A stretch of DNA of 64,000 nucleotides from Dictyobacter aurantiacus (GTDB lineage Bacteria; Chloroflexota; Ktedonobacteria; Ktedonobacterales; Ktedonobacteraceae): NCBI RefSeq assembly GCF_003967515.1, contig NZ_BIFQ01000001.1, positions 2,728,001 to 2,792,000 on the forward strand, given 5' to 3'. Position numbers and translations under genes: made by a program. A model generated the notes under the pieces. That model was not told the DNA's origin, ran no database searches, and saw only the letters and a program-made list of their open reading frames with translations. This document shows, piece by piece, positions 6,856 through 15,753 of this stretch; the stretch's first letter is position 1; each line of letters starts with the position of its first letter.

Positions 6856-9800
6856 TTACGCCAGCACTTTGGCCTCGATCATGCCGGGGCCGAGCTCTTC
6901 TTCCAGTCTGTTCCGCAGTTCTTCGGTATAGAACATGGTGTTGTCCTGCGGCGTCAGGCGCATCTCCCATTCGCCGTTGGCGACCAGAATCTCGTAGTGG
7001 TCGCGGCCTGGTTTCTCGCTGAGATAGCGCTTGATGTTCTGGACCTTCATGATGTCGTTGGAGACCGAAATCTCGTCGTTTCCGGTGAGCTGGAGTTTGA
7101 GCCAGACCATGTATTGTTTACGATTCATCTCTTCTTCGACGGCCTTGAAGGGATTGACGCTGTTGCAGAGAATACATGGTTCGTCACGCCTGAATTGAAC
7201 CTCACCGCGTACGATGACAACTGTGTCTTCCACCCATTTGTCGGCGGTCTCCTCATAGGTGCGTGGGAAGATGGTGACGCTGATGGTGCCATACATGTCT
7301 TCTAGCTGCGCGATGCACATAGTATCGCCCTTTTTGGTGGTGATCCTCCGTGCCTCTTTAATGGTGCCGCAGACGGTGACTTTCTGCTTGTCGATCTCCT
7401 CCGTGATGTCGGCCGTGCTATGGGTAGCCTTATCTTTGATCAGGTCGCTGATATAGGCCAGCGGGTGTTTGGAGATATAGATGCCGACCAGTTCCTTCTC
7501 CCATGCCAGCAGCTGCTTGCGCGAGATTTCGGCCACGTTCTGATTCAGCGAGAAGCTGAGCGAGCTGCTGATCTCCTCCATGTCTCCGAACAGGCTCATC
7601 ATGCCGCGCTCTTTGGCCGAGCGTTCACTCTTGCCAAACTGCATGGCGCGCTCAACGGAGGCCAGCATCTGATGGCGCTTGTTCTCGCCTTCCAGCGAAT
7701 CCAGGGCGCCGGCTTTGATCAGGGTCTCGATCGCGCCTTTGCCGACCGCTTTGGGATCGACCCGCGTGCAGAAGTCGGCCATGGATTTGAAGGGACCCCC
7801 TTCGTTGCGCGCGCGCACGATCTCGTTGATCGGTCCATCACCGATACCTTTGATAGCCAGCAGACCGAAGCGGACACCGTCGTTCTCGATGGTAAAGCCG
7901 CGCTCCGAGCGGTTGACGTCGGGTCCGTAGACCTCGACGTTCATGCGTTTACATTCGGCGACGGCATTGGAGATTTTGTTGGCGTCGGCAGCCTCAGCGG
8001 TCATGGTGGCGGCCATAAATTCAGCCGTATAGTTGGCTTTGAGATAGGCGGTATAGAAGGCTACTACAGCGTAACTGGCGGCGTGCGCCTTGTTGAATCC
8101 ATAGCCACCGAACGGCAGGATCAGGGTGAAGAGCTGGTCAGCCACCTCGGGCGCCACCCCGTTTTTGATGCAGCCCTGGATGAAGTCGCTTTTATAGCCT
8201 TCCACCTCGTGCATGATCTTTTTACTGAGTGCCTTACGGAACTTATTCACCTTACCCCAGGAGAAGCCGGCCAGGTTAACGGCGATCAGCAGCACCTGGT
8301 CCTGGTAGACGATGACACCGTAGGATTCGGCCAGCCACTGCTCCAGGCGGGGATCCAGATAGGTAATCTTCTTGCGTCCGTGTTTGGCGTCAACAAAGTC
8401 TGGAATACTATCCATCGGACCGGGACGGTAGAGGGCGACCATGGCGGTGATGTCTTCGATACAGGTGGGATGCAGCATTTTGATGTATTCGCGCATCTTC
8501 GCACCTTCTAACTGGAACACTCCGGTCGTTTCGCCCGCCGCCAGCAGCTCAAAGGCCTTTTTGCGCTTGGCGTTTTGCTGCTCGTTTCCTTCTATCTCAT
8601 CCAGAGGGAGTTTCTCCAGGTTGATATCCTCTCCACGCGCCTCCTTGATAAATTTGAGGGCGTTATCGATGATCGTCAGGTTGGAGAGGCCCAGGATATC
8701 ATATTTGATCAGCCCCAGTTCTTCCAGATGGGCGTGCTCATATTGTGTGGAGTAGCGACCCTCACGGATCTGCAGGGGCACGAACTTATCAAGGGCTTCA
8801 TTGGCGACCAGCACGCCGGCGGCGTGGACGCCGGTGCCACGCACGGATCCCTCAAGCTCCAATGCCAGGTTTAGCAGCTCCTTGGCGTCCGGATCGCTGT
8901 CGCGCAGATCGCTGAGCTCTTTGACGGAGTCCAATGTACCTTGCAGGGTAACTTTTGGACCACTGGGAATTAGCCGGGCGATGCGGTCACCGAGGGTCTG
9001 CTTCTCCAGCACACGAGCGACGTCGCGCACCGCTCCTTTGGCGGCCATGGTCATGAATGTGGCCATCTGCGCCACGCACTCGTGCCCATATTTGTTGGCC
9101 AGGTAGCTGATGACTTCTTCACGGCGGTCATCCGGGAAGTCCATGTCGATATCAGGCATGTCGTCGCGCTCTGGATTGAGGAAGCGTTCAAAGAGCAATT
9201 GATAGCGCAATGGATCGACGTTGGTGATACCCAGTGAGTAGGCGACGACGCTTCCGGCGGCCGATCCCCTGGCCAGACAGCGGATGCCATGATCGCGTGC
9301 CCAGCCGACGTAGTCCGCCACTACCAGGAAGTAGGGTACGAAGCCTTTCTGTATGATGATGCTCAGCTCGTAGTCCAGCTGCTGCTTGATGCGCTCGGTC
9401 ATCTCACCATAGCGATAGCGAATACCCTCTTCACAGAGCGCGTATAAATATTCATCGGGCGTGCGGTACTGGGGTGGAATGTCAACCGCCGGAAGCTGCG
9501 CCTTGTAGGCGAAGGGGTCGACCTCGCAGCGCTCGGCCAGACGCACCGTGTTGAGCAGCGCGTCCCCCAGCTCTGGAAAGAGTTGCAACATCTGGTCTGG
9601 ACTGCGCAAGAAGAACTCGTCGCTCTCAAACTTGAAGCGCTTGGGATTGGTGAGACTACTCTGTGTCTGTACGCAGAGTAGAACCTCGTGGGCGTGGGCA
9701 TCATCGTGCATGACGTAGTGCAGGTCATTGGTGGCCAGTAGCGGCATCTGCAGCTCTTTAGCCATCTGATAGAGATGCTGATTGACGCTCGACTGTTCGG

Positions 9801-10353
9801 GATAGCCGTTGTGATCCTGAATCTCTAAATAAAAGTTATTAGGTCCTAACGTGTTGCGGAACCAGCGAGCGGTATTATAGGCTTCGTCAACTTTGCCCTC
9901 AATCAACAGTTGCGGAATCTCACCGCCCAGACACGAGGAGGTAGCGATGATACCTTCACCGTATTGTTCGAGCAGCTTTTTGTCGATACGCGCCCGGTTG
10001 GCGTGCATCCCCTCGGTGTTGGCGAGGGTCATCAGCTTCATGAGATTGCGATAGCCGGTATTGCTCTCAGCCAGCAGCAGCAGGTGATAATAGCGTTTGT
10101 CACCCTGCTTGAATTTCGGCTTATCCTTATGGTCGGCCACCAGATAGCTCTCAACACCCAGAATAGGATGGACCCCACCTTTACGGCACTCCTTATAGAA
10201 TTCCAGTGCCCCATACATCGCCCCGTGGTCGGTAATCGCCAGGTGGTTCATCCCCAGCTCTTTCGATTGTTTTACCAGCTTCTTAATGCGGCTGAAGCCA
10301 TCCAGCAGCGAATACTCTGTATGTACATGCAGATGCGCGAAGTCCGCCCCCAT
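6856..10353 (-). CDS. dnaE: DNA polymerase III subunit alpha
   Basis: The 1165-aa replicative polymerase is of normal DnaE length. It begins with a PHP domain (HLHVHTEYSLLDG, residues about 7-19) in which the metal-binding histidines are kept, so Mg/Mn or Zn-dependent proofreading by the PHP domain is possible. The catalytic palm shows RGSAAGSVVAYSLG and the double aspartate PDIDMDF. A helix-hairpin-helix GLLAIKGIGDG (around 810-850) and an OB domain with VTVCGTI precede a short C-terminal tail. It copies the chromosome as part of the Pol III holoenzyme with the beta clamp. The ATG is preceded by GGAGG at seven bases. It is not in an obvious operon and is flanked by palindrome-rich gaps. Confidence 0.97.
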   Translation of the reverse strand: MGADFAHLHVHTEYSLLDGFSRIKKLVKQSKELGMNHLAITDHGAMYGALEFYKECRKGGVHPILGVESYLVADHKDKPKFKQGDKRYYHLLLLAESNTGYRNLMKLMTLANTEGMHANRARIDKKLLEQYGEGIIATSSCLGGEIPQLLIEGKVDEAYNTARWFRNTLGPNNFYLEIQDHNGYPEQSSVNQHLYQMAKELQMPLLATNDLHYVMHDDAHAHEVLLCVQTQSSLTNPKRFKFESDEFFLRSPDQMLQLFPELGDALLNTVRLAERCEVDPFAYKAQLPAVDIPPQYRTPDEYLYALCEEGIRYRYGEMTERIKQQLDYELSIIIQKGFVPYFLVVADYVGWARDHGIRCLARGSAAGSVVAYSLGITNVDPLRYQLLFERFLNPERDDMPDIDMDFPDDRREEVISYLANKYGHECVAQMATFMTMAAKGAVRDVARVLEKQTLGDRIARLIPSGPKVTLQGTLDSVKELSDLRDSDPDAKELLNLALELEGSVRGTGVHAAGVLVANEALDKFVPLQIREGRYSTQYEHAHLEELGLIKYDILGLSNLTIIDNALKFIKEARGEDINLEKLPLDEIEGNEQQNAKRKKAFELLAAGETTGVFQLEGAKMREYIKMLHPTCIEDITAMVALYRPGPMDSIPDFVDAKHGRKKITYLDPRLEQWLAESYGVIVYQDQVLLIAVNLAGFSWGKVNKFRKALSKKIMHEVEGYKSDFIQGCIKNGVAPEVADQLFTLILPFGGYGFNKAHAASYAVVAFYTAYLKANYTAEFMAATMTAEAADANKISNAVAECKRMNVEVYGPDVNRSERGFTIENDGVRFGLLAIKGIGDGPINEIVRARNEGGPFKSMADFCTRVDPKAVGKGAIETLIKAGALDSLEGENKRHQMLASVERAMQFGKSERSAKERGMMSLFGDMEEISSSLSFSLNQNVAEISRKQLLAWEKELVGIYISKHPLAYISDLIKDKATHSTADITEEIDKQKVTVCGTIKEARRITTKKGDTMCIAQLEDMYGTISVTIFPRTYEETADKWVEDTVVIVRGEVQFRRDEPCILCNSVNPFKAVEEEMNRKQYMVWLKLQLTGNDEISVSNDIMKVQNIKRYLSEKPGRDHYEILVANGEWEMRLTPQDNTMFYTEELRNRLEEELGPGMIEAKVLA

Positions 10354-10565
10354 TAAATATCCTCCGTCTTAAAAAACTCAAAAAAAAGCATAGTGAGCAA
10401 GTGATTTATGAATAAGTTAGTCCTATAAGTATGCCCTATATTTAAGATGCTTGGCAATATTCACTTCGAACACCTGTTTTTGTACTAGCCTTTTTGGGAC
10501 CATTTGGCAGCTACTAAATCTCCCCCCAATGCCATTGTATCCGCGTCCCGTAAATCTTTTCTTGC

Positions 10566-10633
10566 TTATGGATTGGTGCAACACAACGGGTAGGTGCATC
10601 CGCACCTACCCGTTGTGTTGCACCAATCCATAA
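10566..10633. repeat. Perfect 32-bp-arm palindrome with ATCC loop
   Basis: Arms 10566-10597 and 10602-10633 are perfect, with the loop ATCC. The stem contains ggtgcaacac, which recurs in the tandem-repeat/palindrome element at 35574-35712. Confidence 0.93.
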
Positions 10634-10666
10634 AAAACAGATGAGAGCTGTAGATACTATGTAAAA

Positions 10667-10723
10667 GAATCTGGTGTGTTTGCGACAATGCGCGGAGCGC
10701 ATTGTCGCAAACACACCAGATTC
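10667..10723. repeat. Perfect 27-bp-arm palindrome
   Basis: Arms 10667-10693 and 10697-10723 are complementary around a GGA loop, with the tip TGCGC-GGA-GCGCA. It is the second of three palindromes in the gap upstream of dnaE. Confidence 0.92.
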
Positions 10724-10730
10724 CTTTAAA

Positions 10731-10760
10731 ACGAGGAGGGCGCGTCAGCGCCCTCCTCGT
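10731..10760. repeat. 13-bp-arm palindrome
   Basis: Arms 10731-10743 and 10748-10760 pair around a GTCA loop (GGGCGC-GTCA-GCGCCC). The tip resembles that of the palindrome at 43976-44025 (GGCGC-GCCA-GCGCC). Confidence 0.88.
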
Positions 10761-11063
10761 AACAAACACTAGGAAATGGGTAATGCTCTTAGAGGCAAGA
10801 TAGATACATTTCTAGCTTTCTCTGGTAAGATGAAGGGTGAATATAGGTACAGGGCGCTTCAGATACAATAATGTGATATGTACCTATAATGATGTCAGAG
10901 TGTGCAATCCTGTATATTCTGAAGTACAGGGGAGGTTGTATGTGGGTATGTGGATTGTGCGGGCTGCACAGACTGGTCTCTCTTCGCGTTTCTGATAGAG
11001 TGCTCTGTCTGCCCTGTCTCGATTTTTCACATTGTAGCGGATTCAAGAATGTCGAGGATATGC

Positions 11064-13502
11064 ATGGCTGATCAGATTTCATTTTTAGTGATCGGGAATG
11101 GTATCGCAGGTATTACCGCGGCCGAAACGTTGCGTCAGGAGGCTCCGCAGGCGACGATTGGAGTGATCTCTGAAGATGGGCATCCCGTCTACTTTCGCCC
11201 CGCCCTCAAGGACTACCTGGCCGGCCGCGTGGTTGAGGAGAAACTGTGGGCCCGCCCGATTAATTATTATCAGTCACAGCATATTCATTTTCTGGCTGAG
11301 AGGGTAACGCGTATTCAGCCGGAGCAGCATATCGTTCTGCTGCAAAGTGGCGGACAGGTGAAATACGAAAAGTTGTTGCTGGCTAGTGGAGCCCGTCCGG
11401 CTCACCTGACCTGTCTCGGTAGTGACCTGGAAGGCGTATTCACCCTGCGTAGTGTAGAGGATTACCAGGCCATTGTTGAGCGCCTGCCTTCCGCGCGCAG
11501 GATCGTCGTGGTTGGTAGCGGCACGCTTGCTCTGGAGACAGTGGAGACGCTGCGCCATCGCGGGCACCAGGTTTCGCACTTGCTGCGTAAAAGCCTGCTG
11601 TGGTCCGAGGTGCTCGACGCTACAGCATCGGACCTGGTACTGCAGGAGGAGACACGTGATGGGGTCGATGTACGGCTAGAGACGGAGGTTACAGAGATCG
11701 TTGGCTCACGTGGCCGGGTCTCCGCCGTCCAGACCAGTATGGGCGAGCGTATTACCTGCGACCTGGTGCTGGTCGCGATAGGTATTGAGCCCAATATTGA
11801 CTACGCGCAGGCCAGTGGCTTGCACTGCCGTCGTGGTCTGCTGGTTGATGACCAGATGCGCACCAGCGCCATCGATGTGTACGCCGCCGGCGATGTGGTG
11901 GAAACAACGATGCCAGGTACGCAGCGCGCCCGCATCATCGGCCAGTGGTATCCGTCTATTCAGCAGGCACGGGCGGCCGCCTATAGCATGCTTAATATAT
12001 TGGACTCCAGCCGGCCGTTTCATGCCGCGACCTTTTATAACGCGACGTTTCTGTATGGATTGCCCTTTGCATCTGTTGGCCTGACCAATGCCAGAGGCTA
12101 TCGTGAACTGGTTGCTGAACCACAACCACGTTCCTATCGTAAGGTTCTGCTCTGCGATGGCGTCCCGGTTGGCATGCTGGCTCTGGGCGATCGCAAGCAT
12201 ACTTTGGCCTTTAAGCGCGCGATCGATTACCAGGTCAACCTGGCGTCTGTCGCCTCGGCCTTGATGAAGGAAGATTTTGACCTGGCGGCCTATCTGGATC
12301 GCTTGCAAGTGCCCCCTCTACAACTGGGGGTGCAGCGTGCGGGCGGTACAGATACTCGACACGTGATTGCTATACCTGGCAATGGCCAGGAACCCCGGGC
12401 GGGAGAGGATCCTATGTTACATGAACTATTACCGTCTCAACATACTGAGGCACTGCTGGTGCACGTGGCTGATCCGCATGTTCCATTGCACATCGCCGAA
12501 ACTGCTTTGAGTCGTGAAAAGTTTGTGACGATTGGACGCCAGCCGGGAGTTAACCTGGTTGTCAATGAAGGTTCAATCTCACGCCGTCACGCTCAGCTTG
12601 GTTTTCAGAATGGGCACTATGTTGTTATTGATTTAAAGAGCCTTAATGGCACCTTCTTGAATGAGCAGCGGCTCGACCCTGAGCGCCCGTATCCCTTGAA
12701 GGTCAATGATGTATTGCGCTTTGGCAATACCGTCACATTTTGTTTTCTCTTGCGCCCCCTCAATTTTGATAACCTTGCACCAGCGCGCCAGAAATTTTCC
12801 GCTGAGCCACAGCCAGTCAGGCCGCCGCAGCAGCAGGAATTAGATGAAAATCTCTTGCCCGTTGGTGCCGCTCAGCCACTGCCTCCGACAATCATGAAAG
12901 CCTTAAAAGCAACGCCCGCGCTGATCATTCTGCCGTCCAGCGTCAAAGGGGAGCGCAAGCAATCACCATATGTACATCTCTTGAAGCCAAAGTCATCTAT
13001 CACCATTGGTCGTGAAGTCGGCAACGATCTTGAGATCCACGACATGATGATCTCGCGTCGTCACGCGGAAGTCTTTTCCACCATGGAAGGCTTTTACATG
13101 CGCGACCTGGGCAGCAGCAATGGCGTTACCATCAACCAGGGCAGGATCGATCAGCCGTATCGGCTCTCACACGGCGACCATATCGTCTTAGGATCAACCA
13201 CTATATTCTTTATTGATCTGCAATCTGGTCAGGAGAAAACCTCCAAATTGCAGTCCATGGCCATCAACCCACCGGTCCAGCGAAGCCCGATTCCAAATGG
13301 CAAAAAAGGATCGCCAGCCGTCAGACAACCTGCAACGGGTACGGAGACCCAGGTCCGCATGCCAGCGGCCGCGCCGGTCCACGCAACAAAGCCAGCCACC
13401 AGACCGCCGTTTCCCGTTGTCATCTGTCCAAAGTGCGGAGTCGTCAACATGCCAGTTGCCCGCTTCTGCGCTGGCTGCAGTTCCTCCCTGCACGCATCAT
13501 AG
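11064..13502 (+). CDS. FAD/NAD(P)-dependent oxidoreductase fused to two FHA domains and a zinc ribbon (module A)
   Basis: The 812-aa protein starts at the ATG giving MADQISFLVIG, with GAGG upstream. Residues 1-430 are a pyridine-nucleotide disulphide oxidoreductase-type core: FAD-binding GNGIAG at 11-16, a second dinucleotide motif VVVGSGTLALE near 148-158, and the FAD-closing YAAGDV. No CxxxxC redox disulphide is visible, which fits NADH:ferredoxin or nitrite-reductase-like reductases. Two FHA domains follow (about 485-545, GSISRRHAQ; about 640-700, MISRRHAEV with SSNG), which bind phosphothreonine peptides. The C-terminus (about 787-812) is a CPKC...CAGC zinc ribbon. It leads a three-gene run with the Fe-S protein and membrane cytochrome. 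The paralogue at 55446-57266 lacks FHA and zinc ribbon. Electron direction is inferred as NAD(P)H to ferredoxin. Confidence 0.85.
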   Translation: MADQISFLVIGNGIAGITAAETLRQEAPQATIGVISEDGHPVYFRPALKDYLAGRVVEEKLWARPINYYQSQHIHFLAERVTRIQPEQHIVLLQSGGQVKYEKLLLASGARPAHLTCLGSDLEGVFTLRSVEDYQAIVERLPSARRIVVVGSGTLALETVETLRHRGHQVSHLLRKSLLWSEVLDATASDLVLQEETRDGVDVRLETEVTEIVGSRGRVSAVQTSMGERITCDLVLVAIGIEPNIDYAQASGLHCRRGLLVDDQMRTSAIDVYAAGDVVETTMPGTQRARIIGQWYPSIQQARAAAYSMLNILDSSRPFHAATFYNATFLYGLPFASVGLTNARGYRELVAEPQPRSYRKVLLCDGVPVGMLALGDRKHTLAFKRAIDYQVNLASVASALMKEDFDLAAYLDRLQVPPLQLGVQRAGGTDTRHVIAIPGNGQEPRAGEDPMLHELLPSQHTEALLVHVADPHVPLHIAETALSREKFVTIGRQPGVNLVVNEGSISRRHAQLGFQNGHYVVIDLKSLNGTFLNEQRLDPERPYPLKVNDVLRFGNTVTFCFLLRPLNFDNLAPARQKFSAEPQPVRPPQQQELDENLLPVGAAQPLPPTIMKALKATPALIILPSSVKGERKQSPYVHLLKPKSSITIGREVGNDLEIHDMMISRRHAEVFSTMEGFYMRDLGSSNGVTINQGRIDQPYRLSHGDHIVLGSTTIFFIDLQSGQEKTSKLQSMAINPPVQRSPIPNGKKGSPAVRQPATGTETQVRMPAAAPVHATKPATRPPFPVVICPKCGVVNMPVARFCAGCSSSLHAS

Positions 13503-13510
13503 CTGCCTGC

Positions 13511-13731
13511 AAGCGGGAGTGCAGAGGGCGGCGAGCCCTCTGCCTGGGGGTATGGGGGCTGTGCCCCCCATCACTTTCATTGTCTATGGTACCGCAGGCA
13601 CCGTCAGATAAATCACTCCCTTTTAAGCGGGAGTGCAGAGGGCGGCTAGCCCTCTGCCTGGGGGTATGGGGGCTGTGCCCCCATCACTTTCAATTGTCTG
13701 TGGTGCCGCAGGCACCACAGACAATTCTCCC
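13511..13731. repeat. Two tandem copies of the three-hairpin element
   Basis: Copies begin at 13511 and 13625 (period 114 bp). Each has a hairpin of type AGAGGG-CGGCKAG-CCCTCT, a GGGGG-CTGT-GCCCCC hairpin, and a third hairpin with CCGCAGG at its tip. In copy 2 the third hairpin is a long perfect stem followed by a T-run (about 13732-13739), so it could attenuate transcription between the oxidoreductase and the Fe-S gene. Confidence 0.85.
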
Positions 13732-13762
13732 CTTTTTTTGAGGAAAAGGAAAGAAACAAAAC

Positions 13763-15712
13763 ATGCAAATGCAAACAACCCAAAAGAACTTCAAAGTCGG
13801 GATGACCCATCGCACGGATATGCGAATACTGGACACGGAAGAGATCAACTTTGAAATAGACATGTGCATTGGGTGCGATCGTTGTATGCGTGCATGCCCC
13901 GTCCCCTTATCCAACCAGGTCACCATCGCCGATCTGAATCGCGCCAACGTCTCGGACGAGATCACGCCGATCGTTGCTCGCTTTACCGACGAATGTGTCA
14001 TGTGCGGCTCGTGTGTACCCGTCTGCCCGGTCGATAACCACCGCGACCTGTTGATGCTCTCGCTCAAGCAGCGCCTGGGTATCTCCTGGAATGGCCAGGT
14101 TGATCTTTCAAAAGCCATGGGACACCTGCCTCCGGGATGGGATGTCTCGCTGGTACTGCTTTGTCTGCGTGAACAGGCTATATTCAGCGACGCCCGAGTG
14201 GTACCGGATAATTATTTGCTGCATTTTGTGGCGACCTCGGACATTTTGACCCTGTCCTCTGGCGTCGAGTTGATGCGTGAAGGCGAATTCGGACGCGATA
14301 TATTTTTTATCCTGGATGGTCAGTGCGAGGTCTTCTCCCAGGGTACCGATCAGCGGTCCCTGCCACTGGCTGTGTTGCGGCGCGGCGAATATATCGGTGA
14401 GCAGGGGATGCTCACTGGTCAGCCGCGTAGCGTGACGGTTCGGTCCGCCCAGGACCGTACCGTTGTGCTCAAGGTGCCCGAGCAGGTTATGCAGCGCCTG
14501 ATGGAGGTAGTTCCGGCGGTTCAGGAATTCTTTGTGCAGTTGAGTAGCGCGCGGGCGGTTGAGGATATGCTTTCGCGCCTGGAGCTATTTAAGGATATTT
14601 CCACTGAAGATATACATGCGCTGGCTACTCAGGCGACTATCCAACGCTTTGAGCGCGAGGAACAACTATTTAGCGAAGAGCGCAAAGGACAACCTGTACG
14701 TGAGACTTTCCATCTGATGCTGGATGGCTTTGTGAGGGTAGCCCGCAAGACTGGCCGTTCCGAGCATCCAGAGCGCATTATCGCCTATCGCCAGCGCGGA
14801 GATTACTTCGTTGGTGGGTTGGATATGCTGGGTGATCGGCGCGCGGTAACGGTGACGGCTATCACCCGTGTCACGGTCGCCGAAATTACGCGCGTGCAAT
14901 TAAAGACTCTCCTGATTCGTTATCCAGCCTTTAAGGAGCGGATCCAGGAACGCGTCCAGTTGTACCAGGAGGCTAATACCGCCGCCCATAGCGCGGTCTT
15001 CGAGCCGTTTGATCCGGAGCAATTGCAGCAGGCATTGGTGAATACCTCCTCGGCAGCCGAGGCTCGCTCGGGCCTGCACGCGCTGGTGAGCGATGGCGTC
15101 GTCGAAGGGACTGAGGTGCTGGTCATCGACCTGGATAAGTGTATTCATTGCAATGAATGTGAGGAGGCCTGCGAGCGCCGCCATGGCCAGTCCCGCATGA
15201 ATCGCGAGGGTATGGTCGTAGGCAATATGAGTATCGTCACGGCCTGTCGCCAGTGCCAGGACCCCGTGTGTATGCTGTGTAGCCGGGCCGGGATCGCGCG
15301 TAAGCCGAGCGGCGAGGTCTATATCACCGAAAGCTGCATCGGCTGCGGTATCTGCGCCGAGCGCTGCCCTTACGATAATATTTCGATTGTTTCTCTGACC
15401 GAGGACGAGAATGAGGCTCAGCCTGCCAGCTGGCAGCGCTTCAGTCGCTTTTTCAGTAAAGGTTTTGGTAAAGAACGGGGGCGCAAAGTGCTGCCCATGG
15501 CCCAGACACCCGCCGAGCCCGGACCTTTACAGCCCTTTGTTAACGATGGCCTTGAGAATCTGCGCAAGAAGATCGCCATTAAATGCGACCTCTGCGCGGG
15601 TTACAACAACCAGGCCTGCGTCCAGGCCTGCCCGACAGGCGCGGCTATCCGTGTGAACCCTGTTACCTTCTTCGGTTCAACAGAGGATATCCTGAGTCGC
15701 AAAGCTCGCTGA
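13763..15712 (+). CDS. Multi-cluster Fe-S protein with two cyclic-nucleotide-binding-like domains (module A)
   Basis: The protein has 649 aa. The N-terminus is a 2x[4Fe-4S] ferredoxin (Cys 35, 38, 41, 45 and 78, 81, 84, 88). It aligns directly with the stand-alone ferredoxin at 55100-55408, including the shared VARFT before the second cluster. Two CRP/cNMP-binding folds follow (about 155-250, with GEYIGEQGMLTGQPRSV; about 272-390). A second ferredoxin-like region of the DMSO-reductase-subunit-B type runs from about 455 to 635: CIHCNECEEAC, CRQCQDPVC, CIGCGICAERCP and CDLC...CVQACPTG. It may relay electrons and be gated by a nucleotide or other ligand; no DNA-binding HTH is seen. The ATG follows a GAGGAAAAGGAAAG purine tract. 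It lies 260 bp after the oxidoreductase and 41 bp before the cytochrome. Confidence 0.85.
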   Translation: MQMQTTQKNFKVGMTHRTDMRILDTEEINFEIDMCIGCDRCMRACPVPLSNQVTIADLNRANVSDEITPIVARFTDECVMCGSCVPVCPVDNHRDLLMLSLKQRLGISWNGQVDLSKAMGHLPPGWDVSLVLLCLREQAIFSDARVVPDNYLLHFVATSDILTLSSGVELMREGEFGRDIFFILDGQCEVFSQGTDQRSLPLAVLRRGEYIGEQGMLTGQPRSVTVRSAQDRTVVLKVPEQVMQRLMEVVPAVQEFFVQLSSARAVEDMLSRLELFKDISTEDIHALATQATIQRFEREEQLFSEERKGQPVRETFHLMLDGFVRVARKTGRSEHPERIIAYRQRGDYFVGGLDMLGDRRAVTVTAITRVTVAEITRVQLKTLLIRYPAFKERIQERVQLYQEANTAAHSAVFEPFDPEQLQQALVNTSSAAEARSGLHALVSDGVVEGTEVLVIDLDKCIHCNECEEACERRHGQSRMNREGMVVGNMSIVTACRQCQDPVCMLCSRAGIARKPSGEVYITESCIGCGICAERCPYDNISIVSLTEDENEAQPASWQRFSRFFSKGFGKERGRKVLPMAQTPAEPGPLQPFVNDGLENLRKKIAIKCDLCAGYNNQACVQACPTGAAIRVNPVTFFGSTEDILSRKAR

Positions 15713-15753
15713 TTTCCTCCGCCTCCGGCGGCAACAGGAAAGGAGAACATGCT

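Larger units (their letters stand above)
10354..11063. other. Intergenic region between divergent dnaE and redox module A
   Basis: The 710-bp gap holds no convincing gene. It carries three consecutive palindromes (10566-10633, 10667-10723, 10731-10760) and a separated inverted repeat tataggtac/gtacctata (10842-10850 and 10880-10888) 180 bp before the oxidoreductase start. Because both flanking genes read outward, these palindromes cannot be ordinary gene-end terminators. Confidence 0.7.

Noticed and set aside
7420..8511. 363-residue open frame antisense to dnaE
   Set aside because: It runs entirely opposite the conserved polymerase domain in high-GC DNA and shows no protein motif.
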